A DNA stretch of 64,000 bases, from assembly GCA_001692895.1 (NCBI GenBank), contig KV748179.1, positions 1,550,001-1,614,000 of the forward strand. The letters run 5' to 3'. The first letter of the stretch is position 1; each line of letters starts with the position of its first letter. The DNA comes from Cenococcum geophilum 1.58. Taxonomy: Eukaryota > Ascomycota > Dothideomycetes > Gloniales > Gloniaceae. A program made the position numbers and the translations under genes. The notes beneath the pieces are model-generated. The model was not told where the DNA came from. It saw only the letters and a list, made by a program, of their open reading frames with translations, and made no database searches. Positions 46,645 to 59,400 of this stretch are shown one piece after another.

Positions 46645-48063
46645 AATATCTATTTCTTTAATGCTCTTATTGCTAAAGGCCTTATGCTTATTCCTAGAGT
46701 TTATAGACGTCTTAGTAGGCCGTTTCTAACGCTTCGCGATATAGGATTGACCTAGAGAAGTTAAAGATCTATAACGTTAGTATGGCAAACGTTAAGAGAG
46801 AGGATGGTGTTAAGAACTGCAAAATAGTATCTACGCACCATCGTGTATAGTAGATATAAATAAAACGACCTATGCATCTGCCTAAGCAAATTCTATCACC
46901 GTACGACCTTTGGAAAGCTCTGTATAGAGTATACCCTATAGAATTTAAGCTGTATATATGAGCTTAAGGTCTATAAGCGATGTAAAGAACCTCTCTGTAG
47001 GTACCTTCTTTTTTACTATCATCCTGCCCTTTATAGTAGTATCCGTAACAATATCTCCTTCTTTATTACCTATCTTCTCTTGCTTTATTTATATAGTTCT
47101 AACGGTTTTAGCTACCCTAATACCTAGTTCACGAAGCCTCTTAAAGAGCTTAATGCTTATAAATAGGTTATTAAGCTAGACGACGTGCTTACCTAGAGGA
47201 TAGAGTGGAGAGTTTGTTTCCAGGTCTCTCTATATAAGGAAATTAAGGACTATAGATTGGGTCTTTAAGAAGCCCTCTTTAGTAAACGCCGTATTAAGAT
47301 CTACTGGGCCTTTATTATCTCCTTTAGCGTACTATATCTAATTAAGTACGTAGCCCTAATTTGCCAGCACCCAGATCTTAAAGCCCTCTGGCGTAGGCTT
47401 TAAAGGAATATTAACAATCTTAGGTACGCGGCCTATAAATCTCTCTATTATTTCGTTAACGGCTAGATAATATTTTAGCGTATAGAGCCGGCGGCAGAGG
47501 ATTTAAAGATGCTTAAAAAGCTTATTTACTCGGTTAAATGTTATATAGGGTCCGTCTACGAGCAAAGAGCTGCATCTAATATGGCGATCTATCTACTGGA
47601 ACCGGTTCTTTAAGATATACTTAGTAAGTTTATACAGCGTTCCATTCTTAAGAGGACTCTAATAGTTATCTACTAAAGGCTCTACAGTAATTCCTATGTA
47701 AATAACCACGCTAAAATATATAAATAGTTCCTCTCTATACGTAAGAGTCCACGGACGTAGCCTTCTTAGTAGTATATCCGCATCTGTTACCGTATGCGTA
47801 TCTATATATGCATTTATCTACTCTACTATCTTATCCATTATCTCGTTGGTAAAAAATAGCCTAAAAAGGGCTAGAGGATTATGCCTATTAAGATTAGGGG
47901 GTATTTAAGGCTCTTTGGGGTCGTTATAGTCATTAATTTGTAGAGGGGTGAATATAGGCAGGGCCTAGGGCTCGGGCGGTGGCTTCTTCGCTACTTTGGA
48001 CGGAGGTATAATATATTTAGTATGTTTAATAAAGTCAATATTATTTATAAATATTAACGGCAT
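46645..48063 (-). pseudogene. piggyBac transposase, N-terminal and central part
   Basis: Minus-strand translation from 48063 shows FFTNEIMDKIVE, YREELFIYFSVVIYIGI, LAVNEIIERFIGR, EGFKIWVLAN and LNNLFISIKLFKRLRELGI. These match the conserved blocks of DDE_Tnp_1_7 transposases, including LxxDE and DNFFTS, where catalytic Asp is now Asn, consistent with RIP. It continues to KRPTKTSINSR...KEIDI at 46645, where the Ngaro element starts. Many TAG/TAA stops. Confidence 0.8.
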
Positions 48064-48173
48064 TTTAGGTACATTAATTTCTATATAGAATTTGGTGTGT
48101 TTATACATACATCTAATACCAGTGTTCATATGCTTGGCGCTAAGGGTTGGACGCCAGCGTGCGAAGGGATAGG

Positions 48174-49599
48174 TAAGATTTTATATAAAATCCGCTATAT
48201 AAACTCCTACTAACTTCTAAAGTAATTAGAATACGCTAAGGCAGAAATATTACCTTTATAATATATTACTAGGACTTTTACTAACTCCTAAGCCGTTATT
48301 TAAAACTGCTATTATATAAAACCCTAAGCTACCTCTATCTATAATTCTATAAGGAAATTCTCTTTACCCCTTAATATTACTTTTCTAATACGCCTAGATT
48401 TAGTTTTTAGAGTAAATATAAGTACTGTATTTATATTTATATCCTTTTCCTATATAACTATCTAATGTTTAGTAGGCGAGTCCCTTTAGTTACTAGCTTA
48501 TCTTTTTTAGCTAGGCGTTAAGACCTATAACTAGGATATAACTAGAACGGCGGGCTAAAAATTAAGAATAGCTATAACTTAAGAGTTAGTAATAACTTAA
48601 GAATTAAAACTAGTTATATCCTAGGAGTTAAGAACTATAGCATTTTAAGTATTAGGAGCAGTAATATCCTAAAAGCCTATAGTAGACATACTATATATTA
48701 TAGGTGTAGAGATTAGTCTCTAAATATCCTTAAGTACTTATACTGCGCGTTTAATACCCTTTAATATAGCTAGAAGTGGAGTATTAAATAAAGAGCCTAG
48801 CGCACTAATTCTACTAGTAACTTAACTTCTAAGTAGCGAAGCTGGTATATCTATTACGCTCTATACTACCTCCTATATAGTAACCTAAATAGTAAGGCTA
48901 TTATCCCGTCGCTAAATGTACGTAGTATACTCCGCCGGTGTAGACGGCTGCTCTAATAACTTACGTACTAAGGCCTCGCCCTAAGTAGCTTTTGCCTATC
49001 TCTTCTACGCTAAATTACTTTTATAAATAGTTCTAACTGTTTTAGCTATGCTTCTTAATCGCTTAATTAACTAATTACTATAGGTATTATAATGTCGCTA
49101 TAAGATAAATAGGGAAGCCGTACTTTCTAGTAAACCCACCACAAGTGTCTCCTAAAAGGTATTAGGTATAGTCCTATTATATAGATATGTAAGCTACTAG
49201 CAATATTTCTTATCTATAAATATAGATAATAGTATAGAAAAGCGTTAATATTTACTAGCGTATATTAACTCTACTTGCTTAACCGCCTATTTATTAATAA
49301 ACCCTAATATAATATTAGGCTAGGTACTAGCCCTTAGCTAATAAAGCGGTGCTAAAGTATTAGGGGCTAATATAAATACAGGAAATAATAAGGGATTGTA
49401 TTAATTATAACGCTAATTAGTTAAGGCGCGAATAACATAGTTTAAGACCACTAGTAGTAATCTATCCTCTCCTAAAAAGATAAGGAAGGCCTTTTAATAG
49501 TATTTACTATTTATTATTTCCTTCTATTTAGTTAACATCTTCTTATAACTAGCTATTTTAGCCTTTAACAAGAATAGAAGGTTGCTATTAGCTATAGAA
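48174..49599. repeat. RIP-degraded tract, possibly the 3' part of the helicase gene
   Basis: TA-rich. It may hold the C-terminal region of the RecQ-like gene to its right, but no motif is readable. Decayed copies of the dispersed CCAAT-containing repeat lie at 48200-48290. Confidence 0.35.
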
Positions 49600-50669
49600 T
49601 TACAACTTATAGCTAATTTTTCTAAGGCGACACTCTCTATATTACTAATATTACTAGGCGTATAACTCTAGATAAGTTAGCTCCGTTTATATCTAGTAGG
49701 TAGGCTATTACGTCCTTTTTAAGGCGCTTAAGTAGGCCGCGGCTTTACATACGGTAATAGTAGCTTTTGTTCTAGCCTATTTACTCCCTCTATATTAAAC
49801 GCCTAGTATAGTAAGAAGATAAAGCCTATACTAGTGTAATTCTTCTCTTATCCGCCTTAATTAATCCGCTGCTATATATTACCTAGGCTCTTTATAATTA
49901 AAAACCCCTAAATAATTACGCGCTTAATATTAGTAACATTTACGCCTATACTAAGGGAGGTTATAGCTATTATAATTTGGATAATAGAAGAAGGCTTCTT
50001 AAACTCTATATATTATTAGTTGCGATTATACTCCTATATAGTAGCGGTAAACTTTTAGATTACGCTACTAATATAAAAGGCCTTATTATTATTGTTGGCC
50101 CCTTTTATATACGCCTTAGACTTCTAGAGTAGTATATTCTAGAGGTACTCTACTATATCCTAAATAAAAATTTAACTATTAATAAAGACTATTGTTTTTA
50201 GTATATGTATAGGTATAGGTATTTTATTACCTTTTATATAGTTGTCTAATAGAAAATATAGGTTCTTCTATAGGTCTACTTTTGCCTAGAAATTGGCTAT
50301 ATATATATAGATATATCCAGACAATTAATAGATGTTTTTATAACCTTAGTTTAGTATAAGTAAACGCCGACTACTTAAAACCTAGCGTGTGATAAAACCA
50401 ATCTCTCTGCCTTTTTATTAAGTGTTATAGAATAGGTAAACCAAATAATACTTAAACAGAGGATTATCCGCAGCTCGCCTAGTATTAAGTAGGCTGGTTA
50501 GAAGCTTTCCTAATCCTTTACTAGATAATATTTATTAATTATAACTAGCCCAATCTAAGACTCTAGCTTTAGCCCCTTTAAGGTGTTCTAAAATAACTTT
50601 ATTAACGCCTACTTAGGTCTAAGAAGTATATATATATATATATACCCCTTCCTAAATCTTTATAATTAG
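49600..50669 (-). pseudogene. RecQ-like helicase, central part, 3' of the gypsy insertion
   Basis: Minus-strand translation, despite many stops, shows helicase motifs in order: PAYLILGELRIIL, then WFTYSITLNKKAERLVL (motif III, SAT reduced to SIT, at about 50411-50440), TSINCLDIYI (motif IV area), TIVFIN, SLSIGVNVTNIKRVII (motif V) and at 49850-49885 QRIN-GG-EKN (motif VI, QRxGRGGR; dashes are stops). The pattern resembles RecQ-family helicases found in fungal repeat or subtelomeric DNA. The gene is interrupted at 50670-50674 by gypsy copy B and inactivated by RIP. Confidence 0.68.
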
Positions 50670-50674
50670 ATTCT

Positions 50675-51094
50675 TGTAACGGAGCCTTATAGCAAGAACT
50701 ACGATAGACTCGTTAATGGGCTAGGTATGTAGGTGATATAGGAAGTTAACAACGTAATAATAACTAGTGGAGTGGTTGCCTAATAGATTAACTCTAATTA
50801 TATTCTAAGAATTACTACGAGGAAGGAACTATCTAGGTAGGGACTAAGGGTCCTTAAATACACAACCGTACTCCTAAGAAAGCCGTTACTCTATCTGCTC
50901 CGTCTACTCTATTTACTTTATAGTAGATCTTATAGATTATATAGATTATATAGATCACATTATATAACTCTACTTACTATTTCTTATTATATAGTTTTAC
51001 GGGTTCTATCTTGGACTATACTTATATTAACTAACTAGCTTCTTCTAACTCCTCTTTAAGTAGTCGTAATATTGTACTTAAAGCGTCCGTAACA
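50675..51094 (-). repeat. 3' LTR of gypsy copy B
   Basis: Plus strand begins TGTAACGGAGCC and ends GCGTCCGTAACA, the clearest LTR ends of the family. More TA-converted than the partner at 58275. Confidence 0.92.
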
Positions 51095-51799
51095 CCATCT
51101 CCCTCCTCTCTATTTTTGTTCTTAAAGATACCTAGTATCTCTAGGTTGTTTATTAGAGGTATAATATCCATCTAATTAATTTAGTTAATATCTTTACTTA
51201 TAATACCTAAGGCTCCTTTATCCTCTTCTATAGCTTATTAGTCTTATACTATTGCTACAATATTATCTCTTAGTAAGATAATGCCGTCTCTATATTCTTA
51301 TTATGTAAAAGAGGGGTTAGTCTATATTGCGTTAGTAAGCCCTTTATCTTAGCAACTATTCTTTTACTTAGAGTACACTAAAGCAAATATATAATTATCC
51401 TGCGATGTCCGCTTTATTTCTAACGCTAAATATACGCGTCCTATTACTCTAAATAGTCTTTAGGTTCCTTTATTAATTGCTACTAGGGTCCTAAGTTTAA
51501 TCTACCGCTATAAAACTTAATAATAAGCTCTTAATAGCGTTAGCTAAACTTTATTGTTTATATAACGCTAAAAAAGAGGCCGCTAATGCTTAATAGCGCG
51601 CTCTAGATTCTTGTTTAGCTACATCCGCTTAGTTAATCTGTCTTAAGAAGGTTTATAAGAAGGTCCGTTCTAAGGAGTAAAAACTTATAAAATAAGGTTT
51701 ATAGGAACTTAGCAATAAAAGAACGGATTCTCTTCTAATAGAGAAGGAAACAACTCCGAGTAGTTTGGCAATTGTTCTTTCTATATCCCCCTTAAGTAG

Positions 51800-54700
51800 T
51801 TTGTTCTTTAGTAATCCTTCTTTATTAATACTACCTAACCTTTTTTCTTCTAATACTCCTGTACCTTTCTTATAGCGTTCTTTAAATTTTCTAGTGGCTC
51901 CTAGGTAGTCTTATTATAGCCTATTCACTTTACTTTATACTATATTTTATTATTAACGTTTTTATAACTAATGATCTTAGAAACTTGCTATTTATCTTCT
52001 TCTTACTCTCTATATGTGTCTGCCTTATAGACTAGTGGCTTAATATTCCTGTATACTGGCTTTAGCATTACAATATACTATATAGGGTAGATCTTTATTT
52101 TAGCTAGTAGGTTTAACTTAAATACAACCGGTAAAATTCTTTTCTTAATTTTAAAAGGTCCTAGTCTAACGTAATTTAACTTCTTGCTTAGTTGTCAACT
52201 CTTAAAATTTTTATATAGTAGCTATACTTTATCTCCCTCCTTAAGATCTAGTCCCTTAGATCTCTTAGCGTTATAGTACCTTTTTATTCTTTGCTGTACC
52301 ACCTTTATTATTTCCGTAAGGTTTATATAAAGATTTATTAACGTCTCTATTCTTTACTTAGCTATACTACTTATTTTCTTTACTTATTATAGCGATAATA
52401 ATATCCTTAGCTTATATCCGTAATTCGCCTTAAATAGTAATGTTCCTATTTCTTCTTAAGGTGTCGCGTTATATGCGAACTATATAACTAGTAATAATAA
52501 TACCTAATTGTTTTATGTATAATTAATATAGTGTCTTAGGTACTACTCTGGTGTCTAATTTAATCTCTTTATTTAACTATCTGTCTGCGGATAATATATA
52601 GTAGAAGTTACTACTTAAACTCCTTATTCTGCTAAAAATACCTCCTAAAATACTACTATAAATCTTAAATCTCTATCCGATATAATCTTGCTTAGTGCTC
52701 TATATCTTATAAATACTTCCTTAACGTAGATTCTAGCGACATCTTCCGCTAAGATTTCTTCTGTATATGCTATAAAGTATCCCTACTTTATTAGCTTATC
52801 CACTATTACTAAGATTACGTTATAATCTTATCCGGTAATAGGATCTCTTAATTTTAGTAACTTTATAATAAAGTTCTATAATATAACCCCCTATAGTCTT
52901 TCTGGTATTTTAATAGGTTATAGCCCTCTATATGGCTTATATCTTATTAGTTTATTTCTTTAGCAATCTAGATATTTCTTTATAACTTATCTTACTAGTC
53001 CCTAGATTCTATTAATAATGTACTCCTCTTAGAGTCTTAATACTAAGCCCGTAGCTCTATTATATCCTTAAGTTAGTCCTCTGTAGAATAACTTAATAAA
53101 CTCTCTTATAATATTTTTAGGTATATATATTGCTTCTTAGTTTTTATACTACTCTAAGTTTAGATTCTCTGCCTATACCTCCTAGATTTTTTTTAACTAG
53201 TTACTCTCTGGTAATCTATAGGTCTAACTAATTTCTCTTATTGCTATAACCTTCGGATAATTATATCTAATTAATCCGTCTGTGTCCTTTTGTAGTAAAG
53301 CCCTTAATAGCTTCTTATTATTTTGTAATTTAGCTTTTCTGCTTAAAGTGTCTACTTGTATATTGTCTGTACCCTTAGTATACTAAATCTTAAAATAGTA
53401 TTCTATAAGTATTTCTGCCTATCTAACCTATCTCTAGTTAAGTTCTTTTGTTATTAGGAACCCTATTAGGTTCTTATAATTTATTTTAACTATAAATAGC
53501 TTCTTTATACCTTATAAGAATGCTCTCTATTCCTAAAGTACTATAACTATACCTAATAATTCTTTGTTATAGATGTTATAGTTTAGTTTTAGTGGTGTTA
53601 TCTTCTAACTATAATATATTACTGGGTGCTATCCATCTTTATATTTCTATAGAAAGCACGCCTCTAGTATAAAGTCTAATATATCCGTTTTAACCACTAT
53701 CTCTAGTTTTAGTTAGTAGATTTTAAGGATTAGGTCTTAAGTAAATAACTCCTTAACCTCTTTAAATAGTTTCCTTTACTCTTCTTCCTATACCTAAGGT
53801 TCTTCTTTCTTTATTAACCTTATAAATAGCTTAATGTTCTTTAACCATTAAGCTATAAACCTTCTGTAGTAATTGCAAAACCCTAAAAATAACCTTAACT
53901 GCGTGATGTTCTCTAGTTCTTACTAATTTACTATAGCCTTAATCTTTTTTAGATCTATACTAAGTTGGCCTAGTTTAATAATAAATCTAACGAAATCTGT
54001 CTTCCTAGTAAAGAATTTATATTTCTTAATTGCTACTAGCATCTATTCTCCTTNTAGTCTCTTTAAGACCTATTTAACGTGCTCTCCGTGCTCTTTCTTG
54101 CTTATTAAGTAGATAATAATATTATTAAGGTATGCTATAATAAATTTATCTAAGTGCTCTCTTAATATATTATTAATACGTTTTTAAAACGTTACTGGTG
54201 TATTTATAAGCCTAAACTGCATTACTAATGGTTTATATAGTCCTTCTTTTAACCTAAAGGCTGCCTTCTATTTGTCGCCTTCCTTAATTCTAATCTAATG
54301 GTACGCCTATCTTAGATCTATCTTTGTAAAGATTTACGCATTACTAATCCTATCTTAGATTTCGCTTATTAAGGGTAAAGGATACCTATTCTTTCTAATA
54401 ATGCTATTTAACTATTTATAGTTAATATATAGTCTAAGTTTTCTATTTTTCTTTAGTACGAATAGTACTAGATAACCTGCTAATAACTACAATGGTCTAA
54501 TATATCCCTTTTATAAGTTCTTTTGGATAAACTCTTTTAGTGCTCTTTTTTCTTCTTTAGTAAGCTTATAGATTAGAAAAAACTTTAAACTTACTCCTAG
54601 TTCTAATTCTATCTTATAGTCCTATACTGCATACTCTAATAGCTTTTTACTTTTTAGTAACTATAGTTTCTTACCGTACTTATAGTATTTCTTTAGTACG

Positions 54701-57700
54701 TGACTTAGTCCTTTATCTATTTCTTTATAGGTTGCTCCTACTTAGTACTATACTATTTTGGCTTGCTGTTATATTTTATAGCGTTAAGTATCTTTAATAT
54801 TAACCTAACCTGTAATTTAATTAATCTTTAGATTGTATTCCTGTAACTAAGGCATTCCTAATACTGCCTTATTATTTCCTAATAGTAATATGTTAAAAGA
54901 TATCTTAATCTGCCTTCCTTTAATGGTTATCTAAATAGGTCCTATTTTAAGATTAATAATACCTCCTCCGTAGGCTATTAAATCTCCTAAAATTATAACT
55001 AGTGGATATAGGTGCTCTTTTTGTCTATATGGTAGCCCTATCCTCTTAACTGCTGCTAGTAAGATATAGTTTCTCGTTACTCTACTATCTATTAGTGCTT
55101 TAAACTGTTAATCTTACTATTTAATTTATAAATTTAGGTGTTATCCTTAAATTCCTTTAAGGGTCTAAGGCTCTACTACTAGCTCCCTCTAGTCCTGTAG
55201 GCCTTTACTTTTCCTAACTATTAGCTACTAGATTCTTATATACTTAACTTATTCTTTAGCTAATGCTTTATTTGTTTTTTATCCTTAATATACTATAGAT
55301 ATATATTCTCTAGGTATTCCCACTACTATTATCCGTCTAAGTATTTTTCCGTAAGGAATCTTTTTAGTTAAAGTATTAAGTCTCCTAACTCCTAAACTTT
55401 TACTAGATGCTAGCCGTGTATATACTTAGTATTCCTATACTATCGCTTATCTGGCGCCTAATATATCCTTATAGGGTATTTCCGGTTCTTTTTCTTTAGA
55501 TTTTTGTATATCTTGTATATATTGTCTATATATACGATCCATAATAGCGTGTGGTACGCTAGGTGCTTTAGGTTAACTCTTAGCTTATCTTTATCTTTAA
55601 GTTTAAACCTTTATTATATTAATCTAAATGTTATAACTTTATTTATAGGTATTAAGATACGTCTTTTACTTCTCTAGTCCTCTAATTATTCCTTTAAATC
55701 CTTTAACGTTATAATTAAAGCCCCCTTAATATAATTTATTGCTTTTTCCGTAATTGGGTGGTTCTGGGTAACTTTCTTATTTAACTATATATAAAAGTCT
55801 TCCTACTCGTCATTATGCCTTTGCCTATACTACCTTTAGTACAGCTACTAGAGTGTATACGGCCTATTTGTAAAGAAGTATCTTCTTATTACTGCGTCGT
55901 AATAGCCTTTTATATACCGTTCCTTAAACCTAGTTAAAATCCCTAGATCCTCTTCTTCTTCTAGTTTAGTAAGCCACTTAGCTTTTAGCGTGCCTGTTTT
56001 TAGCCTATTAGTGATTTTTTATACCGGTGCTCTATCTTATATATAACCTATAGTATTAGATCTTGTATTTAGTTTCTACTATATAATGATTCTTACTCTA
56101 AATTTATTTGTGGTTTCTTAGTGCCTATATCTTATAGCTAAATCCTTAAAGTCTTTCTGCTTCTTAATTATGGTATTAATTTTTTAATTTTTAGGCTAAA
56201 TACTACGTTCTTCTAGTAAGTCTTCTAGGTCTATATATCTGTCTCCTAGTCTAACTACTATTTATACTATAGATTCTCTAATCTATAGCGAAGTCTCTTG
56301 CTTTTTACTTACGGGTGTCCTTATTTATACTCCAAATTCTTAGTCCCTTAGATTCTTTAATTCTGAACTTGCTTCTTTCTTAAGCTATATTCCTGCCTTA
56401 GTTTAACTAGGCTTTACTAGTGTTCTTATCTTGTCTTAAGAGTCTTAAATCTTACTTATTTTACTTTAAGAGTCTTATACCTTTAGGAAACTCCATCCTA
56501 AGCTTATTTATATATTACTAAACTAAGCCGTTACTCTACTCTATCGGTTATTGTCTATTATAGGTCCCTAAGCATGCCTTATCTTATCTTAAGAATCTTA
56601 GTCGTTTTTTATCTTGTCTTAAGAATCTTAAGCCTTTAGCCTTTCGCCTTTATTAAGTGGTAAGCTAGCATTAGTAGTTATTTACTTGCTTAATTGCCTA
56701 TAGATATTACTCCTTCTATCTTATAAAGCGATGGATGTTATATCTAATGGTGTTATAATGCCCGTTACTAAACCTTGCTCTATAGCGGTTTTAGTCTCTA
56801 CTTCTATTACGTTATTAAGGTTTAGATACTCCTAGTTAGTTCCTTTCTTTCCCTTATCGCTATTAATTAATAAATACTCCGACTCTATTATTATTATTAT
56901 TAATCTTTATTCGCATATTACTATAATATCTTAATTTAGCTTATAGAGTTAATCCTATTCTTCCTTTAACTCTATAGTTTCTTTAAGTCCCTTTAACTTT
57001 GGCTTTTATGGCTAATAGCTTACGCCGTACTTAGCATCTTTATAAATTCGGCATGTGTTATTATAATAAAATGCAAAACTTTAGATTAAACACTCTTTTA
57101 TTCCTTATAGTACACTATTATTCCTCTATATATGTGTATTATATACTATTAATTTAATTCCCTTTACTATATAGTGACTTTAACTACTTCTATAGTTTCT
57201 AGCAAAATAATCCTATTTTCCGTAATTTATATAAGCTCCATCTTTAAACCATTGCTTTTACTATAGAGCCCGCTTAAACATCTTCTGCTATTAAGATCCT
57301 TAGTTTAGCCTATACTTCTTAGTCCTTTAATTACTTAATCCTTAACTTCTAGGCTTTTATAGTTGTTTTCCCCATCTTTTACGGGTTTTTTTAGTACTAC
57401 TTAGGTCTATTAGCTCTGCGCCATACTATGGTTTCTAACTTAGCTTTAGTTGTTGCGTACTCTACATCTTATATAACTATAGAACTCTATTCTAGCCTTT
57501 CTTAGCCTATTCCCTTTAGAAGATCCTATTATTAATCTTAATTACTTAATCTATTAATTCCCTAAGGGTGTCTGTATCTTCCATTAGAATAATTATATTT
57601 TAAACTTTTACCTTAAGTCCTTGTTTATACTATGCTATAAGCGCTTTATTATTCCACTTAACCTATATAGCTAGTGTCTAGAACTACGTTATATACTTAA

Positions 57701-58200
57701 TTGCTAAGGTTCGCTATATTAGGTCCTAAAGCTTCCTTTTTACTATTATTATTGCTTTTAGGTCCCCGAATATTTATATTAATTATTTCGCGAATCTGTT
57801 CTAACTTAAGAATATATATCGTACTTCTTAATTAGTGGTCGTTATACTATTGTCTTATATTTCCGTAAGATAGGGTTTAAATTATTTAAGTGCCCTCCCT
57901 GTTAGGAATAATCCTGCGTACGCTACTTAATCCATAGGTGTTACTAGCTTTACTCCTTCTTGTAAAACCTTAAAGTATATTTACGTAAGAAATCCTTTAA
58001 GCTTTAATCTCTCCCCTAAGAATCGTTTAATTAATAGTAACTTAACCTTTGCTACGCCTATCCCGTTAATCCTATTTTTAAGTATTATATTATTCTCCGT
58101 TAACCGGTTAACTATCTCTTATAACTATCCTACTATTATAGGTTGCTGTAAGTTAGTGTTTACTATACTAGTGTTATTACCTATTCTTAAAGTAGTTGCC
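51800..58200 (-). pseudogene. Broken gag-pol of gypsy copy B
   Basis: Colinear with copy A throughout: the chromodomain and integrase C terminus lie near 51.9-52.1 kb, integrase near 52.5 kb, RT near 54.1 kb, and the gag zinc-knuckle remnant near 57.2 kb. No open frame survives. Domain calls rest on alignment by eye to copy A and on the LNN version of the RT motif. Confidence 0.8.
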
Positions 58201-58274
58201 GCTGTTAATGCCGTTATAGTGGCTGCTTTTAGTAGCATATTGTTCGACTTCTAAGACTATAACTAGGTAGTAAT

Positions 58275-58696
58275 TGTATAACGGAGCCTTATAGCAAGAA
58301 CTATAATGGACTTATTAATGGGCTAGGTATATAGGTAATATAGGAAGTTAATAACGTAATAATAACTAGTGGAGTAGTTGCCTAATAAATTAACTCTAAT
58401 TATATTCTGAGAATTACTATAAGAAAGGAACTATTTAGGTAGAAACTAAGGGTCCTTAAATACACAACCGTACTCCTAAGAAAGTCATTACTCTATCTGC
58501 TCCGTCTACTCTATTCGCTCTATAGCAGATCTTATAGATTATACAGATTATATAGATTACATCACGTGACTCTGCTTACTATTCCTTGTTACATAGTTCT
58601 ATGGGTTTTATCCTAGACCGTGCTTGTATTAACTAACTAGCTTCTTCCGACTCCTCTCCAAGTAGTCGTAATATTGTACTTAAAGCGTCCGTAACA
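58275..58696 (-). repeat. 5' LTR of gypsy copy B
   Basis: As in copy A, the outer part (58550-58696) keeps C and G sites lost in its partner, for example ACATCACGTGAC. It starts TGTATAACGG, 2 bp longer than the left LTR start. Confidence 0.92.
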
Positions 58697-58701
58697 ATTC
58701 T

Positions 58702-59120
58702 TCTCCTAACTTCTTATTTTAGCGTTAATAAGAACTAAATTAAACCTATTTATCTTTTTAATATTATCTAACTGCTTACCGCCAAGCTTATTTAATAGTA
58801 TTATCTAAATAGTAATCTTACTGGTAAGAACAGAATATATATAGAAGATTAGACTTTTATTAAAGCCTATATAGGCAATAAGAAGAGTATCGTTTTTCCT
58901 AAATATAAGTTAACGTAGAGTACGCACCTGCTTATTACGCGGCTTAAAGTCTTTAAGCTATAAATAGGTTTAAAGAAGAATTTACTAAAGGTAAAGGCTA
59001 ACAACCTTATACTAAAATGGTATATTCTCTATATACCCTACCTATTAAATAACTAATAGTAATTACTTTATACTTAGACTTTAAATTAACTATAAAGTCT
59101 CTAGGATAGAACCACAATTA
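58702..59120 (-). pseudogene. RecQ-like helicase, N-terminal part, 5' of the gypsy insertion
   Basis: Minus-strand translation includes AYIGFNKSLIFYIYSVL (58835-58880), matching the Walker A region GFGKSLIFxxYSVL of RecQ-like helicases. It then reads LNKLGGKQLDNIKKIN and, right at the insertion, AKIRS-EKN (the dash is a stop). The matching continuation on the other side of gypsy copy B shows that this was one gene. The start is not identifiable. Confidence 0.62.
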
Positions 59121-59259
59121 GTTAATAATTATAGTATAGGCAACTCTACTACCCTACCCTAAGATCTATGCCATTAACCCTAATAATTAGCGCCCTTCTT
59201 CTTTTTTAGTTTAGGCCCGTATCTCGGCATCTACCTAGTTTAGCCTAAGGGCTTATATA
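59121..59259. repeat. RIP-degraded spacer
   Basis: No feature seen apart from residual TA-rich sequence. Confidence 0.35.
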
Positions 59260-59400
59260 AGCTTATCTAATTAGCTTAAGAGTTTATAAAAGTTTATAAA
59301 AGCTCTTCTAATTGGCCTAGGAGTTTATAGAAGTTTATAAAAGCTCTTTTAATTAGCCTAAGAGTTTGTAAAAGCTTATAAAAGTCCCTAAAAGAGTATA
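59260..59400 (-). repeat. Three inverted copies of the dispersed CCAAT-containing repeat
   Basis: CTAATTAGCTTAAGAGTTTA, CTAATTGGCCTAGGAGTTTA and TTAATTAGCCTAAGAGTTTG occur in series, separated by TAAAAGTTTATAAAAGCTCT-like spacers. They are the reverse complement of the copies at 32.7-41.1 kb. Confidence 0.75.

Larger units (their letters stand above)
41158..48173 (-). mobile_element. piggyBac-type DNA transposon split by a Ngaro insertion
   Basis: Terminal inverted repeats: 41158-41190 (TTTATCCCTTTCCACGCTGG...) and, read in reverse, 48173-48145 (CCTATCCCTTCGCACGCTGG...). Both contain the CCC start typical of piggyBac ends; a clean TTAA duplication is not visible. Without the Ngaro insert the element is about 2.27 kb, a normal size. 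The minus strand encodes a DDE_Tnp_1_7 transposase in two parts (46645-48063 and 41300-41899) that rejoin in frame if the insert is ignored. Heavily RIP-mutated. Confidence 0.82.
50675..58696 (-). mobile_element. Ty3/gypsy chromovirus, copy B, inserted in the RecQ-like gene
   Basis: An 8.02-kb second copy of the element at 4.75-12.78 kb, same strand, with LTRs at 50675-51094 and 58275-58696. A perfect 5-bp duplication ATTCT lies at 50670-50674 and 58697-58701. The internal order is as in copy A. The RT signature at about 54110-54155 reads AYLNNIII here (YLND in copy A), so the two copies were mutated independently. One ambiguous base at 54054. All frames are closed. Confidence 0.93.

Noticed and set aside
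46391-47179. Small frames of 60-107 codons across the Ngaro right end and piggyBac
   Set aside because: They cross element boundaries or oppose the transposase frame; shadows in a less mutated stretch.
50625-50645. (TA)n run as an origin or promoter
   Set aside because: Short simple repeat in RIP-type DNA; no supporting context.
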